A DNA stretch of 8,638 nucleotides from VGWF01 sp964423465 (GTDB lineage: Bacteria > Verrucomicrobiota > Kiritimatiellia > PWTM01). Position numbers and translations under genes: made by a program. The stretch lies in contig CAYRFK010000212.1 of the NCBI GenBank assembly GCA_964423465.1, positions 1 to 8,638 on the forward strand, in the 5' to 3' direction. Below, piece after piece: positions 1 to 5,800 of the stretch (position 1 is its first letter; each line of letters opens with the position of its first letter). Under the pieces are notes generated by a model that saw nothing but the letters and a program-made list of their open reading frames with translations, was not told the origin of the DNA and ran no database searches.

Positions 1-682
1 CCTCGACGTCGGCCTTCGGCACCTTGCCGTTCTTGTCCGTCACGGTCTCCGTCTGCGCGACGGTGCCGCCCGAGGTTGTGGTGGCGGGGGCCGAGGCGGA
101 GGGCGTGGATGTCGACGAGGGCGTGGCCGGGGCCGGGGTGGACGTAGGTGTCGCTCCCGCCTTGAAGGGATAGGAGTGCTTGGAAATTCCGGGAAGCGCG
201 ACGCTTCGCGATCCGAAAACGCGGTCGTCGTGCTCGTTCTCCTCATCGTCGTCCCCGTCGTCACGGCGGGCCGAAACCCCGGTTGTGGTGGCGGGGGGCG
301 CGCCCACTGTTGACGGAACGTAGCGCGTGACGGTACGCACGTTGGGCGCCGCGGGGGCCCCGGTGGGGGACGATCCGGAGATCATGTCGTAGACGGCGCT
401 GAGGCGAAGCGTCAGCGCCGGCGATAGGTCTTTCTCCCAGTATGCCGAGGGGGACGTGACCGTTATGCGATTCCCGTCCTCGCGGTAGATCAGGGTCTTG
501 AAGTCCACCCGGTCCTCGGCGATCGACCGCTTCAGGGGAACGCCGTGCAACGCCACCACCAGCGCCAGCGTCGCGGCGCGCGGATGACAATGCAGCAGGC
601 GCCTCGTCGCCTTGAATCCCGGCCGCGAGCAATCAGGCCGCGAACTCCGGCCTCCGTGACGGACAGCATTTCGTAAACTCAA
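1..682 (-). CDS. DUF3570-like exported protein, C-terminus beyond the window
   Basis: The minus frame is open from an in-frame stop near 755 down to the window edge and reads as a real protein (227 residues visible). Residues 57-107 (from EDRVDFKTLIYRED through AVYDMISGSSPTG) resemble the N-terminal part of the DUF3570 family: a short strand region followed by a D-x-ISG-x-SP motif. These are exported, probably outer-membrane beta-rich proteins of unknown function. A hydrophobic stretch (about 36-46, AATLALVVAL) after several Arg residues looks like a signal peptide. Residues 130-155 hold a PATTT segment and an acidic run, and 175-207 a Ser/Thr/Pro/Ala linker with a second PATTT. The visible end, DKNGKVPKADVE, looks like the lead-in to the barrel part. 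The start is chosen as TTG at 682-680 because AGGAGG lies 6 nt upstream; there is no ATG before residue 100. The family call is from memory of motifs; that the frame is coding is more certain than the name. Confidence 0.68.
   Translation of the reverse strand, partial: MSLRNAVRHGGRSSRPDCSRPGFKATRRLLHCHPRAATLALVVALHGVPLKRSIAEDRVDFKTLIYREDGNRITVTSPSAYWEKDLSPALTLRLSAVYDMISGSSPTGAPAAPNVRTVTRYVPSTVGAPPATTTGVSARRDDGDDDEENEHDDRVFGSRSVALPGISKHSYPFKAGATPTSTPAPATPSSTSTPSASAPATTTSGGTVAQTETVTDKNGKVPKADVE
74..90. repeat. 17-bp in-frame direct repeat, copy 1
   Basis: GGTTGTGGTGGCGGGGG occurs here and again at 281-297, 207 bp (69 codons) apart and in the same reading frame of the DUF3570-like gene. It encodes the two PATTT segments that border the low-complexity insert. 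This fits an insert that grew by in-frame duplication. Confidence 0.6.
281..297. repeat. 17-bp in-frame direct repeat, copy 2
   Basis: Second copy of the repeat at 74-90, in the same frame, encoding the PATTT at residues 130-134 of the DUF3570-like protein. Confidence 0.6.
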
Positions 683-688
683 GAGGAA

Positions 689-694
689 CCTCCT
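689..694 (-). promoter_or_regulatory. Ribosome binding site for the DUF3570-like gene
   Basis: AGGAGG on the minus strand, 6 nt before the TTG at 682-680. It decides the start, because no ATG is available in this frame upstream of the conserved region. Confidence 0.65.
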
Positions 695-706
695 CAGCCA
701 CGGCCC

Positions 707-728
707 TGCGCCGGCCCGCACCGGCGCA
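707..728. promoter_or_regulatory. GC-rich inverted repeat in the divergent gap
   Basis: TGCGCCGG (707-714) and CCGGCGCA (721-728) form a perfect 8-bp inverted repeat with a 6-nt loop. It lies 12 bp upstream of the AGGAGG of the DUF3570-like gene and inside the gap shared with the GH53 gene. It could be an operator or a leader hairpin. The rest of the gap (about 683-858) shows no convincing promoter to me on either strand. Confidence 0.4.
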
Positions 729-858
729 ACTCTGGATTCCGGGCATATTGTTCGTTACGCTACGGCGTTCTGATGCAATGTCGAGCCGCGGCGACGCTCT
801 CCAGGAGGCGGCAAGCTTGCACGCGCGACAGGAACATAGTGTGATTCAGGAAATGACG

Positions 859-1857
859 ATGATTCCCGTATCTTTCCGGCTCGAAACTTTTCTTGTACTT
901 TTCGCCGTCCTTGGAGGTTCGTCGCCGTCCCTGCCGGCTCGCGCCGCGGTCGACGCTCACATGCCCTTCCTCGTCGGCGCTGACCTTTCGTGGGTTCCGC
1001 AGCAGGAGGCCGAGGGACGACGGTTCTCGGACGCACGGGGTGAACGTGACATCCTGGAGATCCTGCGCGACCACGGATTCAACGCCGCCCGCTTGCGCCT
1101 GTTCCACGATCCGGCCGCGGAGGCCGGCTATTCAGCGAAGGGATTCTGCGGCCTCGAATCGACGCTGGCCATGGCGGCCCGCGTGAAGGCCGCGGACATG
1201 ACGTTCCTTCTGGACTACCACTACAGCGACACCTGGGCCGATCCCGGGCACCAGGTCATGCCCGCAGCCTGGCGCGGTCTCGGCCCCGAGGCCCTCACGA
1301 ACGCCGTGTTCGCTTACACGCGGGATACGCTGGCGGAGTTCGGGCGCCGCAGGCTCGCCCCGGAAATGGTCCAGATCGGCAACGAGATCAACAACGGCAT
1401 GATGTGGCCGGCGGGGACGTTGAAGAACTGGGACGGACTGTCCGCCATTCTCCGCGCCGCCGCGGCGGGCGTCCGCGCCGGCGCGCCCGCCGCCCGCATC
1501 GTCCTCCACATCGCCAACGGCGGCGACAACGCGAAGTCGCGCTGGTTCCTCGACCGGGCGATCGCGAGCGGTATCCCGTTCGACATCATCGGGCAGTCCT
1601 ACTACCCGAAATGGCACGGCACGATCGCCGATCTCCGCGCGAACCTCGACGACCTCGCCCGGCGCTACCGCAAGCCCGTCCTCGTAGCCGAGCACACCTC
1701 CCCGGGCGTGCGAGACGTGCATGCCGTGGCCCGCGCTCTGCCGGACGGACTCGGCCTCGGCGCCTTCATCTGGGAACCGACGGACCCGAAGCACGGCGGC
1801 CTGTTCGATGCCCAGGGCCGCGCCCTCCCGGCCCTCAACCAATACCCACCCCCTTGA
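859..1857 (+). CDS. Secreted arabinogalactan endo-beta-1,4-galactanase (GH53)
   Basis: A glycoside hydrolase family 53 TIM barrel that cuts beta-1,4-galactan in type I arabinogalactan and pectin side chains. Numbering is from the ATG at 859 (332 residues). A signal peptide covers about 1-30 (MIPVSFRLETFLVLFAVLGG, cleavage after ARAA). Family motifs appear in order: GADLSWVPQQEAEG (about 40-53), the FNAARLRLFHDP strand, LLDYHYSDTWADPG, QIGNEINNG with the acid/base Glu176, IIGQSYYPKWHGT, VLVAEHTSP with the nucleophile Glu278, and WEPTDPKHGGLFD. The region between VLVAE and FIWEP is shorter than usual and lacks the GQ motif I associate with this family. The start is uncertain: AGGA at 848-851 sits 7 nt before 859 and only 1 nt before the ATG at 853; a TTG at 817 has AGGAGG 8 nt upstream and is in frame, as is an ATG at 748. 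All give the same exported protein. No other galactan gene is adjacent. Confidence 0.93.
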   Translation: MIPVSFRLETFLVLFAVLGGSSPSLPARAAVDAHMPFLVGADLSWVPQQEAEGRRFSDARGERDILEILRDHGFNAARLRLFHDPAAEAGYSAKGFCGLESTLAMAARVKAADMTFLLDYHYSDTWADPGHQVMPAAWRGLGPEALTNAVFAYTRDTLAEFGRRRLAPEMVQIGNEINNGMMWPAGTLKNWDGLSAILRAAAAGVRAGAPAARIVLHIANGGDNAKSRWFLDRAIASGIPFDIIGQSYYPKWHGTIADLRANLDDLARRYRKPVLVAEHTSPGVRDVHAVARALPDGLGLGAFIWEPTDPKHGGLFDAQGRALPALNQYPPP

Positions 1858-1862
1858 ACAAC

Positions 1863-1900
1863 CTTACATTGGGTGTAACGATCGTTACATCCAATGTAAG
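1863..1900. repeat. Double palindrome, copy 1
   Basis: A 38-bp near-perfect palindrome (18 of 19 pairs as DNA; the exception becomes a G-U pair in RNA). It has internal structure: CTTACATTGGGTGTAAC, then GATC, then GTTACATCCAATGTAAG. Each 17-mer is itself a hyphenated palindrome, TTACA-N5-TGTAA. The core TGTAACGATCGTTACA recurs at 8212-8227 inside copy 2. It lies 5 bp after the GH53 stop and touches the ATG at 1901 of the next gene. No T-tract follows, so it is not a standard intrinsic terminator. It is either a dispersed extragenic palindrome or a paired operator. Confidence 0.85.
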
Positions 1901-1909
1901 ATGAGACTC

Positions 1910-3364
1910 ATGGCCGACATCGTCCTCGCCACCGTCAATGCGGGTTACGCGCACGCGTCGCTCGGGCTGCGGTCGCTGCGGGCGAACCTCGGCGCGCTGC
2001 GGGAGCGGGCGGAGGTCCTGGAGTTTGACGGTCATGCCGCCGCGGAGGATGTCGCCGCACGGATCCTCGCCGCGCAGCCGGCGGTCTGCGGGCTCGGCGT
2101 CTACATCTGGAACGTCGGCACGCTCACGCGCGTCGCGGAGATCCTGAAGGCTGCGCGGCCGGACCTGTTGATCGTCCTCGGCGGTCCCGAGGTCAGCCAT
2201 GGCACGGACGACCTCCGCATCGCAGAAGTCGCCGACTGCATTGTGGCGGGCGAGGGCGAGGAGGCATTTCGCACCCTCTGCGCCGAGGCGCTCGCCGGAC
2301 GCCGTCCGCCTCCCGTCGTGCATGCACCGCCGCCCGCGCTGGATGCCATGTCCATGGCGGACGAGGAGTATGCGGATGACGACCTGCGGCGGCGCATCGC
2401 GTACATCGAGAGCGCGCGGGGGTGTCCGTACGGCTGCGAGTACTGCCTTTCCGCCATCGACCGCCGCGTTCGACCGTGGCCGCTCGATGTCGTGCTTGCG
2501 TCGTGGGGGAGGCTTCTGGATCGCGGCGCGCGGCGCCTCAAGGTCGTCGATCGGACGTTCAACCTCGACCCCGACCGTGCGGCCGCGAAGCTTCGGTTTC
2601 TCGCCGCGCGGCTGCCGCCCGACGGCGTCGTGCAGGTCGAGATGACACCGTCCGTCCCCCCGGCGCAGCTCGTGGAGGCAGTCCGCGCCTTCCGCCCCGG
2701 CGCGCTGCGCGTCGAGGTCGGCGTGCAGACCTTCACGCCCGACGTCGCCGCGCGGATCCACCGCCGTCCGGACGACGGCGGTGCCGCGGCGCTGATCGGC
2801 GCACTGCGCGGAGCCGGTGCCGTCGTCCACGCGGACCTGATCGCCGGGCTGCCCGGCGAGACGCCGGAGTCCTTCGCGCGCGGCTTCGACCGGCTGCTCG
2901 CGCTGGGCCCCGACGAAATCCAGATCGGCATCCTCAAGCGCCTTCGCGGCGCACCGATCGCCCGCCATGACGCGGAGTGGGGCATGTGCTACTCGCCCGA
3001 CGCACCCTACGAGGTGCAGGAGACGCGCACGTGGTCCGCGGATGCGATGGCCGCCCTGCGTCGCTTCGCGCGCTACTGGGAGGCGACCCACAACCGCGGA
3101 CGCTTTCGGACGGCGCTGCCGATGCTCTGGGAGGGCGGCGCGTCGCCGTTCGCATCCTTCGCCGCATTCAGCGAGGCCCTCCACTCGCAGCTCGGCCGCG
3201 CCCACGCGCTCGACCCCGAGGTCCTCGCGCGCCTGCTCTTCGACCATCTCGTCGGCGTCGGTGGAATCGCACCCGTCCGAGCCGCCGCCGCCCTCCTCCG
3301 CGACCGCGCCCCGACCCCCGCGCGACCGCCGAGGTGGATCAGGGAAGCGATGAGGCATGAGTGA
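1910..3364 (+). CDS. Cobalamin-binding radical SAM protein, DUF4080 type
   Basis: The protein (484 residues from the ATG at 1910; 487 from the ATG at 1901) has three parts. Residues 1-140 are a B12-binding-like Rossmann domain with VNAGYAHASLGLRSL, the family-typical YIWN (65-68) and VLGGPEVS. Residues 160-345 are a radical SAM barrel with the cluster motif C172-x3-C176-x2-C179 (RGCPYGCEYC), VVDRTFNLD, VEVGVQTF and DLIAGLPGE. From 346 on is a tail that includes PYEVQET and RYWEATHNRGRF, matching the DUF4080 type. The classic DxHxxG cobalamin motif is not seen: residues 40-45 are DGHAAA. Such proteins are cytoplasmic with an unknown substrate; a role in methylation or another radical reaction is only inferred from the fold. 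The ribosome site is weak, because the 38-bp palindrome occupies the space upstream. I prefer 1910 because the protein families start at M-x-D-I-V. Confidence 0.92.
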   Translation: MADIVLATVNAGYAHASLGLRSLRANLGALRERAEVLEFDGHAAAEDVAARILAAQPAVCGLGVYIWNVGTLTRVAEILKAARPDLLIVLGGPEVSHGTDDLRIAEVADCIVAGEGEEAFRTLCAEALAGRRPPPVVHAPPPALDAMSMADEEYADDDLRRRIAYIESARGCPYGCEYCLSAIDRRVRPWPLDVVLASWGRLLDRGARRLKVVDRTFNLDPDRAAAKLRFLAARLPPDGVVQVEMTPSVPPAQLVEAVRAFRPGALRVEVGVQTFTPDVAARIHRRPDDGGAAALIGALRGAGAVVHADLIAGLPGETPESFARGFDRLLALGPDEIQIGILKRLRGAPIARHDAEWGMCYSPDAPYEVQETRTWSADAMAALRRFARYWEATHNRGRFRTALPMLWEGGASPFASFAAFSEALHSQLGRAHALDPEVLARLLFDHLVGVGGIAPVRAAAALLRDRAPTPARPPRWIREAMRHE

Positions 3365-3390
3365 TGAACGATGAGTGATGGGTGATGAGC
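3349..3390. repeat. Heptanucleotide tandem array, GATGAGT type
   Basis: Six consecutive 7-mers: GATGAGG, CATGAGT, GATGAAC, GATGAGT, GATGGGT, GATGAGC. The array starts inside the last codons of the radical SAM gene and supplies its TGA stop (3362-3364), then continues 26 bp into the gap. The protein end MRHE is therefore repeat-encoded. Confidence 0.8.
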
Positions 3391-3409
3391 CGAGGAAAGG
3401 ACTTGTTGC

Positions 3410-3431
3410 GGTCATCGTGGCGGGTCATCGT
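3410..3431. repeat. Short direct repeat GGTCATCGT
   Basis: GGTCATCGT occurs at 3410-3418 and 3423-3431, a 13-bp period, in the 145-bp gap upstream of the ADP-ribosylglycohydrolase start. It could be a tandem binding site, or chance. I see no promoter I trust in this gap. Confidence 0.35.
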
Positions 3432-3494
3432 TGGTCCAAGCCGGGCTGGGCGCGCTCCTGCATGATCGCGGACGCCTTACGAACTCGAGAAGCC

Positions 3495-3501
3495 AAGGGA
3501 G
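3495..3501 (+). promoter_or_regulatory. Ribosome binding site of the broken ADP-ribosylglycohydrolase
   Basis: AAGGGAG, 8 nt before the ATG at 3510. It supports 3510 as the original start, in the frame of the N-terminal motif and not of the longer downstream frame. The initiation signals of the broken gene are intact. Confidence 0.6.
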
Positions 3502-3509
3502 TGTCGAGA

Positions 3510-4435
3510 ATGAACAAGGCGATCGATCGAAACCGAGCCCGCGGGGCGGTGGTGGGGCTGGCGGTGGGGGATGGGCTGGGGGCGGCTGTGGAGTTCAGGG
3601 GGCGGGGGACGTTTGCGTCGGGCTGGCGCCGGGGGAGTGGACGGACGATACGTCGATGGCGCTCTGCCTCGCCGAGAGCCTCGTCGAGCGCGGCGGGTTC
3701 GAGCCGCTCGACCAGATGGAGCGCTACCTGCGCTGGTACCGCAAGGGCCATCTCAGCGTCACCGGGACATGCTTCGACATCGGCGGCACGACGGCGGGCG
3801 CCCTGGGGCGTTTCGAGCGGACGCGCGAGCCGTACAGCGGCTCGACCGATCCGCGCGCGGCGGGGAACGGCAGCCTGATGCGGCTGGCACCCGTGCCCGT
3901 CTTCTTCGCGGCCGATCCGGCGGAGGCGGTGGCGCGCTCGGGCGACAGCTCGCGCACGACCCATGCGGCGGCGGTGTGCGTCGATGCGTGCCGCTACTAC
4001 GGCGGTCTGATCGCCGGTGCATTGCGTGGTGCGTCGCGGGATGACCTTCTCTCGCCGATGTACGCGCCCGTGCCCGGCCTGTGGGATGCCGCGCCGCTTG
4101 CGCCGGAGATCGAGGCCGTCGCGCGCGGCTCCTTCCTGCGCCGCGAACCGCCGGAAGTCCGCGGCACGGGCTATGTCGTCCAATCCCTGGAAGCCGCGCT
4201 CTGGGCGTTTTCCAAGGGTTGGAGCTTTCGCGACGCGGTGCTGCTTGCGGTGAATCTCGGCGACGATGCGGACACAACCGGTGCGATCTGCGGACAACTC
4301 GCGGGCGCGCACTACGGCTACGACGGCATCCCGGCGGAGTGGCGGGGAGCGCTGGCGCAGAGCCGCCTCGTTCTGGGCTTCGCGGACCGTCTTGCCGTCG
4401 CCGGGAGCGCGGGCGGGCAGGGCGCCGCGGGCTGA
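3510..4435 (+). pseudogene. ADP-ribosylglycohydrolase, frameshifted near residue 35
   Basis: The family (DraG/ARH-like) removes ADP-ribose from proteins or small molecules using two Mg ions. The N-terminus, MNKAIDRNRARGAVVGLAVG and then D-G-LG-AAVEFRGRGTF (35 residues), is read in the frame of 3510. The rest is read in another frame from 3623: LAPGEWTDDTSMALCLAES, GNGSLMRLAPVPVFFA, RTTHAAAVCVDACRYYGG, then the C-terminal metal motif LGDDADTTGA and QLAGAHYG (270 residues). Only 8 nt (3615-3622) separate the TF and LAP motifs. In relatives I expect about 13 residues there, a Gly-rich segment like PVTxMxGGGPF. About 31 nt therefore seem to be missing, which both removes that segment and shifts the frame. 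All other motifs are well kept, so the loss is recent or is an assembly error in a GC-rich stretch. An open frame reaching upstream to 3431 is accidental, because its first 60 residues are not family-like. Confidence 0.85.
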
Positions 4436-4442
4436 GCGCCGG

Positions 4443-5789
4443 TCAGCGCGCCGGGCGCGGGAGCAGCCCAATGTGGATGGCGATGGCGCGGGCGAGATCG
4501 CGGCCCAGGGCGCGGGCGCTGTCCGCGTTGACCTCGGCGCCGCCGGCATTCGCGTAGGGGATCTCGATCGTGTTGGCGAACCCGATGCCCGGCAGGTCGC
4601 GCGCCCAGCGTCCGAAGCTGCGTCCGGCGCCGTAGTTTCCGGTGGTGTTCCACGCGGTGCCGAATGGAATGTTGTGTTCCGGCGAGTAGGGCAGCGGTCC
4701 CTGCCGGGTTTCGGCAAGCAGCGCGGCGAAGGCGGCGAGATGCTTCGCCGCGTCGGCATCCTCCGGACCCGGGAAGTAGATCTGCTCGTTCGCGTTCCCG
4801 CCCGAGAGATAGGGGCAGTGCATGTCGAGCGCGAACCGCAGTCGGCCGCCGGACCAGCGCGGTACGAACTCGCGGATCGCCGCGACCGTCGGGTGGATGG
4901 CGTCACCGTCGTAGTCGCGGTTATGATCGCGCGGCGCGCGATTCTTGCCCTGGTCGCCGTCCTCGACGCCATCCTTGTCGACAAACGGAATGGCCAGCAC
5001 CTCGACGCGTTCGCGCCACGCGCGCCCGGCCGCATCATCGGCCAGCACGGACTCCAGGATCCCCTCCAGCGCGAAGCTGGCCAGGCTCTCGCAGGCATGG
5101 TGCCGCGCCGTCAGCAGAACGCGGAACTCCGGATCGCGGCCGAGACAGCCGGCGCGAAGGCGCTCCGCGTCGCGCCCCTTCGGCGTGCGGCACAGGACTT
5201 CGCGGACGAGCGCCGGATTGCCGCGATGCTTCGTCAGGAAGCGTCCCAGATCGGATTCCTGGTAGGGGATCGTCATGCAGAAGCGCGCGTCCGGCGCGTT
5301 GGACGGCACGGAATACGCGAACTCCCATGCCTTCGGCTCCGCGATGCGGGTGACGGCCTTGGCGCCGAGCCACGTCCAGTTCGTCCCGCTGTCGAGACTC
5401 ACCGCGGGGCCACGGACGCCGATCGGATTGCGCTCGGGGAAGCGGATGCGGATGGTCTCGCCGTCGGCGCCGCGGACGCGGAAGCTCCAGTAGAACCACC
5501 AGCCGCCTTTCTGCGTGTCGCGAAGGTCCGGCCGCACGGTCGCGATGCCGTCCGCGATGCTCTCGACAACAATATTGCCGCCGGGATAGCCGGTGTCGAC
5601 CGTCCACCCCGCGGCGGCGGCTGGGATGCACGAAACCCAAAGCCCGAAGGACGAAACAAGTGCCAAACCGGAAATTCGAATCGGCAGACGGAGGATGGTG
5701 CGGTACGGGGCCGGTTCGAAACCCGGAACCCGGAACTCGGAACCCGGAACTCGGAGCCCGCCCTCCGCCTGGCACCTGGAGTCTGTCAC
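4443..5789 (-). CDS. Secreted M14 zinc carboxypeptidase, Nna1/CCP-like
   Basis: A 448-residue metallopeptidase of the M14 family. Zinc ligands are in HHACE (His231, Glu234) and DMHCPY (His324). The general-base Glu is in TIEIPYA (Glu409). The substrate-carboxylate region is VDKDGVEDGDQGKNR followed by DHNRDYD. An N-terminal beta-sandwich with GGWWFYWSFRVRG (95-107) is the domain that precedes the catalytic part in cytosolic-carboxypeptidase-like (CCP) members. Residues 39-60 (ISGLALVSSFGLWVSCIPAAAA) form a signal peptide, so it acts in the periplasm or outside; its peptide substrate is unknown. The start is GTG at 5789-5787 with GGAGG 6 nt upstream; no ATG is available. This gives an n-region of about 38 residues, much longer than usual, because residues about 10-23 are encoded by a heptanucleotide array. 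Its start is 11 bp after the kpsF/kdsD stop, so it is probably co-transcribed and translationally coupled. Its stop faces the ADP-ribosylglycohydrolase stop across 7 bp. Confidence 0.88.
   Translation of the reverse strand: MTDSRCQAEGGLRVPGSEFRVPGFEPAPYRTILRLPIRISGLALVSSFGLWVSCIPAAAAGWTVDTGYPGGNIVVESIADGIATVRPDLRDTQKGGWWFYWSFRVRGADGETIRIRFPERNPIGVRGPAVSLDSGTNWTWLGAKAVTRIAEPKAWEFAYSVPSNAPDARFCMTIPYQESDLGRFLTKHRGNPALVREVLCRTPKGRDAERLRAGCLGRDPEFRVLLTARHHACESLASFALEGILESVLADDAAGRAWRERVEVLAIPFVDKDGVEDGDQGKNRAPRDHNRDYDGDAIHPTVAAIREFVPRWSGGRLRFALDMHCPYLSGGNANEQIYFPGPEDADAAKHLAAFAALLAETRQGPLPYSPEHNIPFGTAWNTTGNYGAGRSFGRWARDLPGIGFANTIEIPYANAGGAEVNADSARALGRDLARAIAIHIGLLPRPAR
5720..5761. repeat. Heptanucleotide tandem array, AACYCGG type
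   Basis: On the plus strand the 7-mers are AACCCGG, AACCCGG, AACTCGG, AACCCGG, AACTCGG and a degenerate AGCCCGC. The array lies inside the 5' end of the carboxypeptidase frame and encodes part of GLRVPGSEFRVPGFEP. Because 7 is not a multiple of 3, each unit gained or lost would shift the frame. A more degenerate period-7 stretch (GAAACCC, AAAGCCC, GAAGGAC, GAAACAA at 5632-5659) may be a relic of the same kind; it overlaps the signal peptide codons. Confidence 0.8.
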
Positions 5790-5795
5790 CCGGAT

Positions 5796-5800
5796 CCTCC
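5796..5800 (-). promoter_or_regulatory. Ribosome binding site for the M14 gene
   Basis: GGAGG on the minus strand, 6 nt before the GTG at 5789 and directly after the kpsF/kdsD stop codon (5803-5801). It decides the GTG start and implies coupling between the two genes. Confidence 0.65.

Noticed and set aside
261..632. Minus-strand open frames at 40-264 and 261-632 that begin with ATG.
   Set aside because: Both are in frames other than the one giving the DUF3570-like motifs. The real frame has no early ATG, so ATG-based calling misses it.
817..842. TTGCAC and TAGTGT as a promoter for the GH53 gene.
   Set aside because: The spacer is only 14 bp and the downstream hexamer fits poorly.
1863..1900. 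Reading the first double palindrome as a rho-independent terminator of the GH53 gene.
   Set aside because: No T-tract follows and the next gene's ATG begins immediately; the sequence is AT-rich in the stem, unlike the true terminator at 8146-8186.
1835..3415. A 526-codon minus-strand open frame under the radical SAM gene.
   Set aside because: Compositional shadow; the plus strand has full radical SAM and DUF4080 signatures. Its start even runs through the GATGAGT repeat.
3431..3622. Upstream part of the downstream ADP-ribosylglycohydrolase frame as a genuine N-terminus.
   Set aside because: It reads as Gly-rich nonsense, while the other frame encodes the family N-terminal motif with a ribosome site at 3495-3501.
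4210..4223. TTCCAAGGGTTGGA inside the ADP-ribosylglycohydrolase, the reverse-type match of the 6788-6856 boxes.
   Set aside because: It encodes SKGWS in a region where the protein aligns normally with its family, so it is explained by coding sequence and not by insertion of a repeat.
4201..4445. Search for CRISPR arrays, tRNA genes, insertion sequences or att sites across the window, for example at the tight convergent junction.
   Set aside because: I found no spaced direct repeats of CRISPR form, no tRNA-like cloverleaf and no transposase or integrase frame anywhere in the window.
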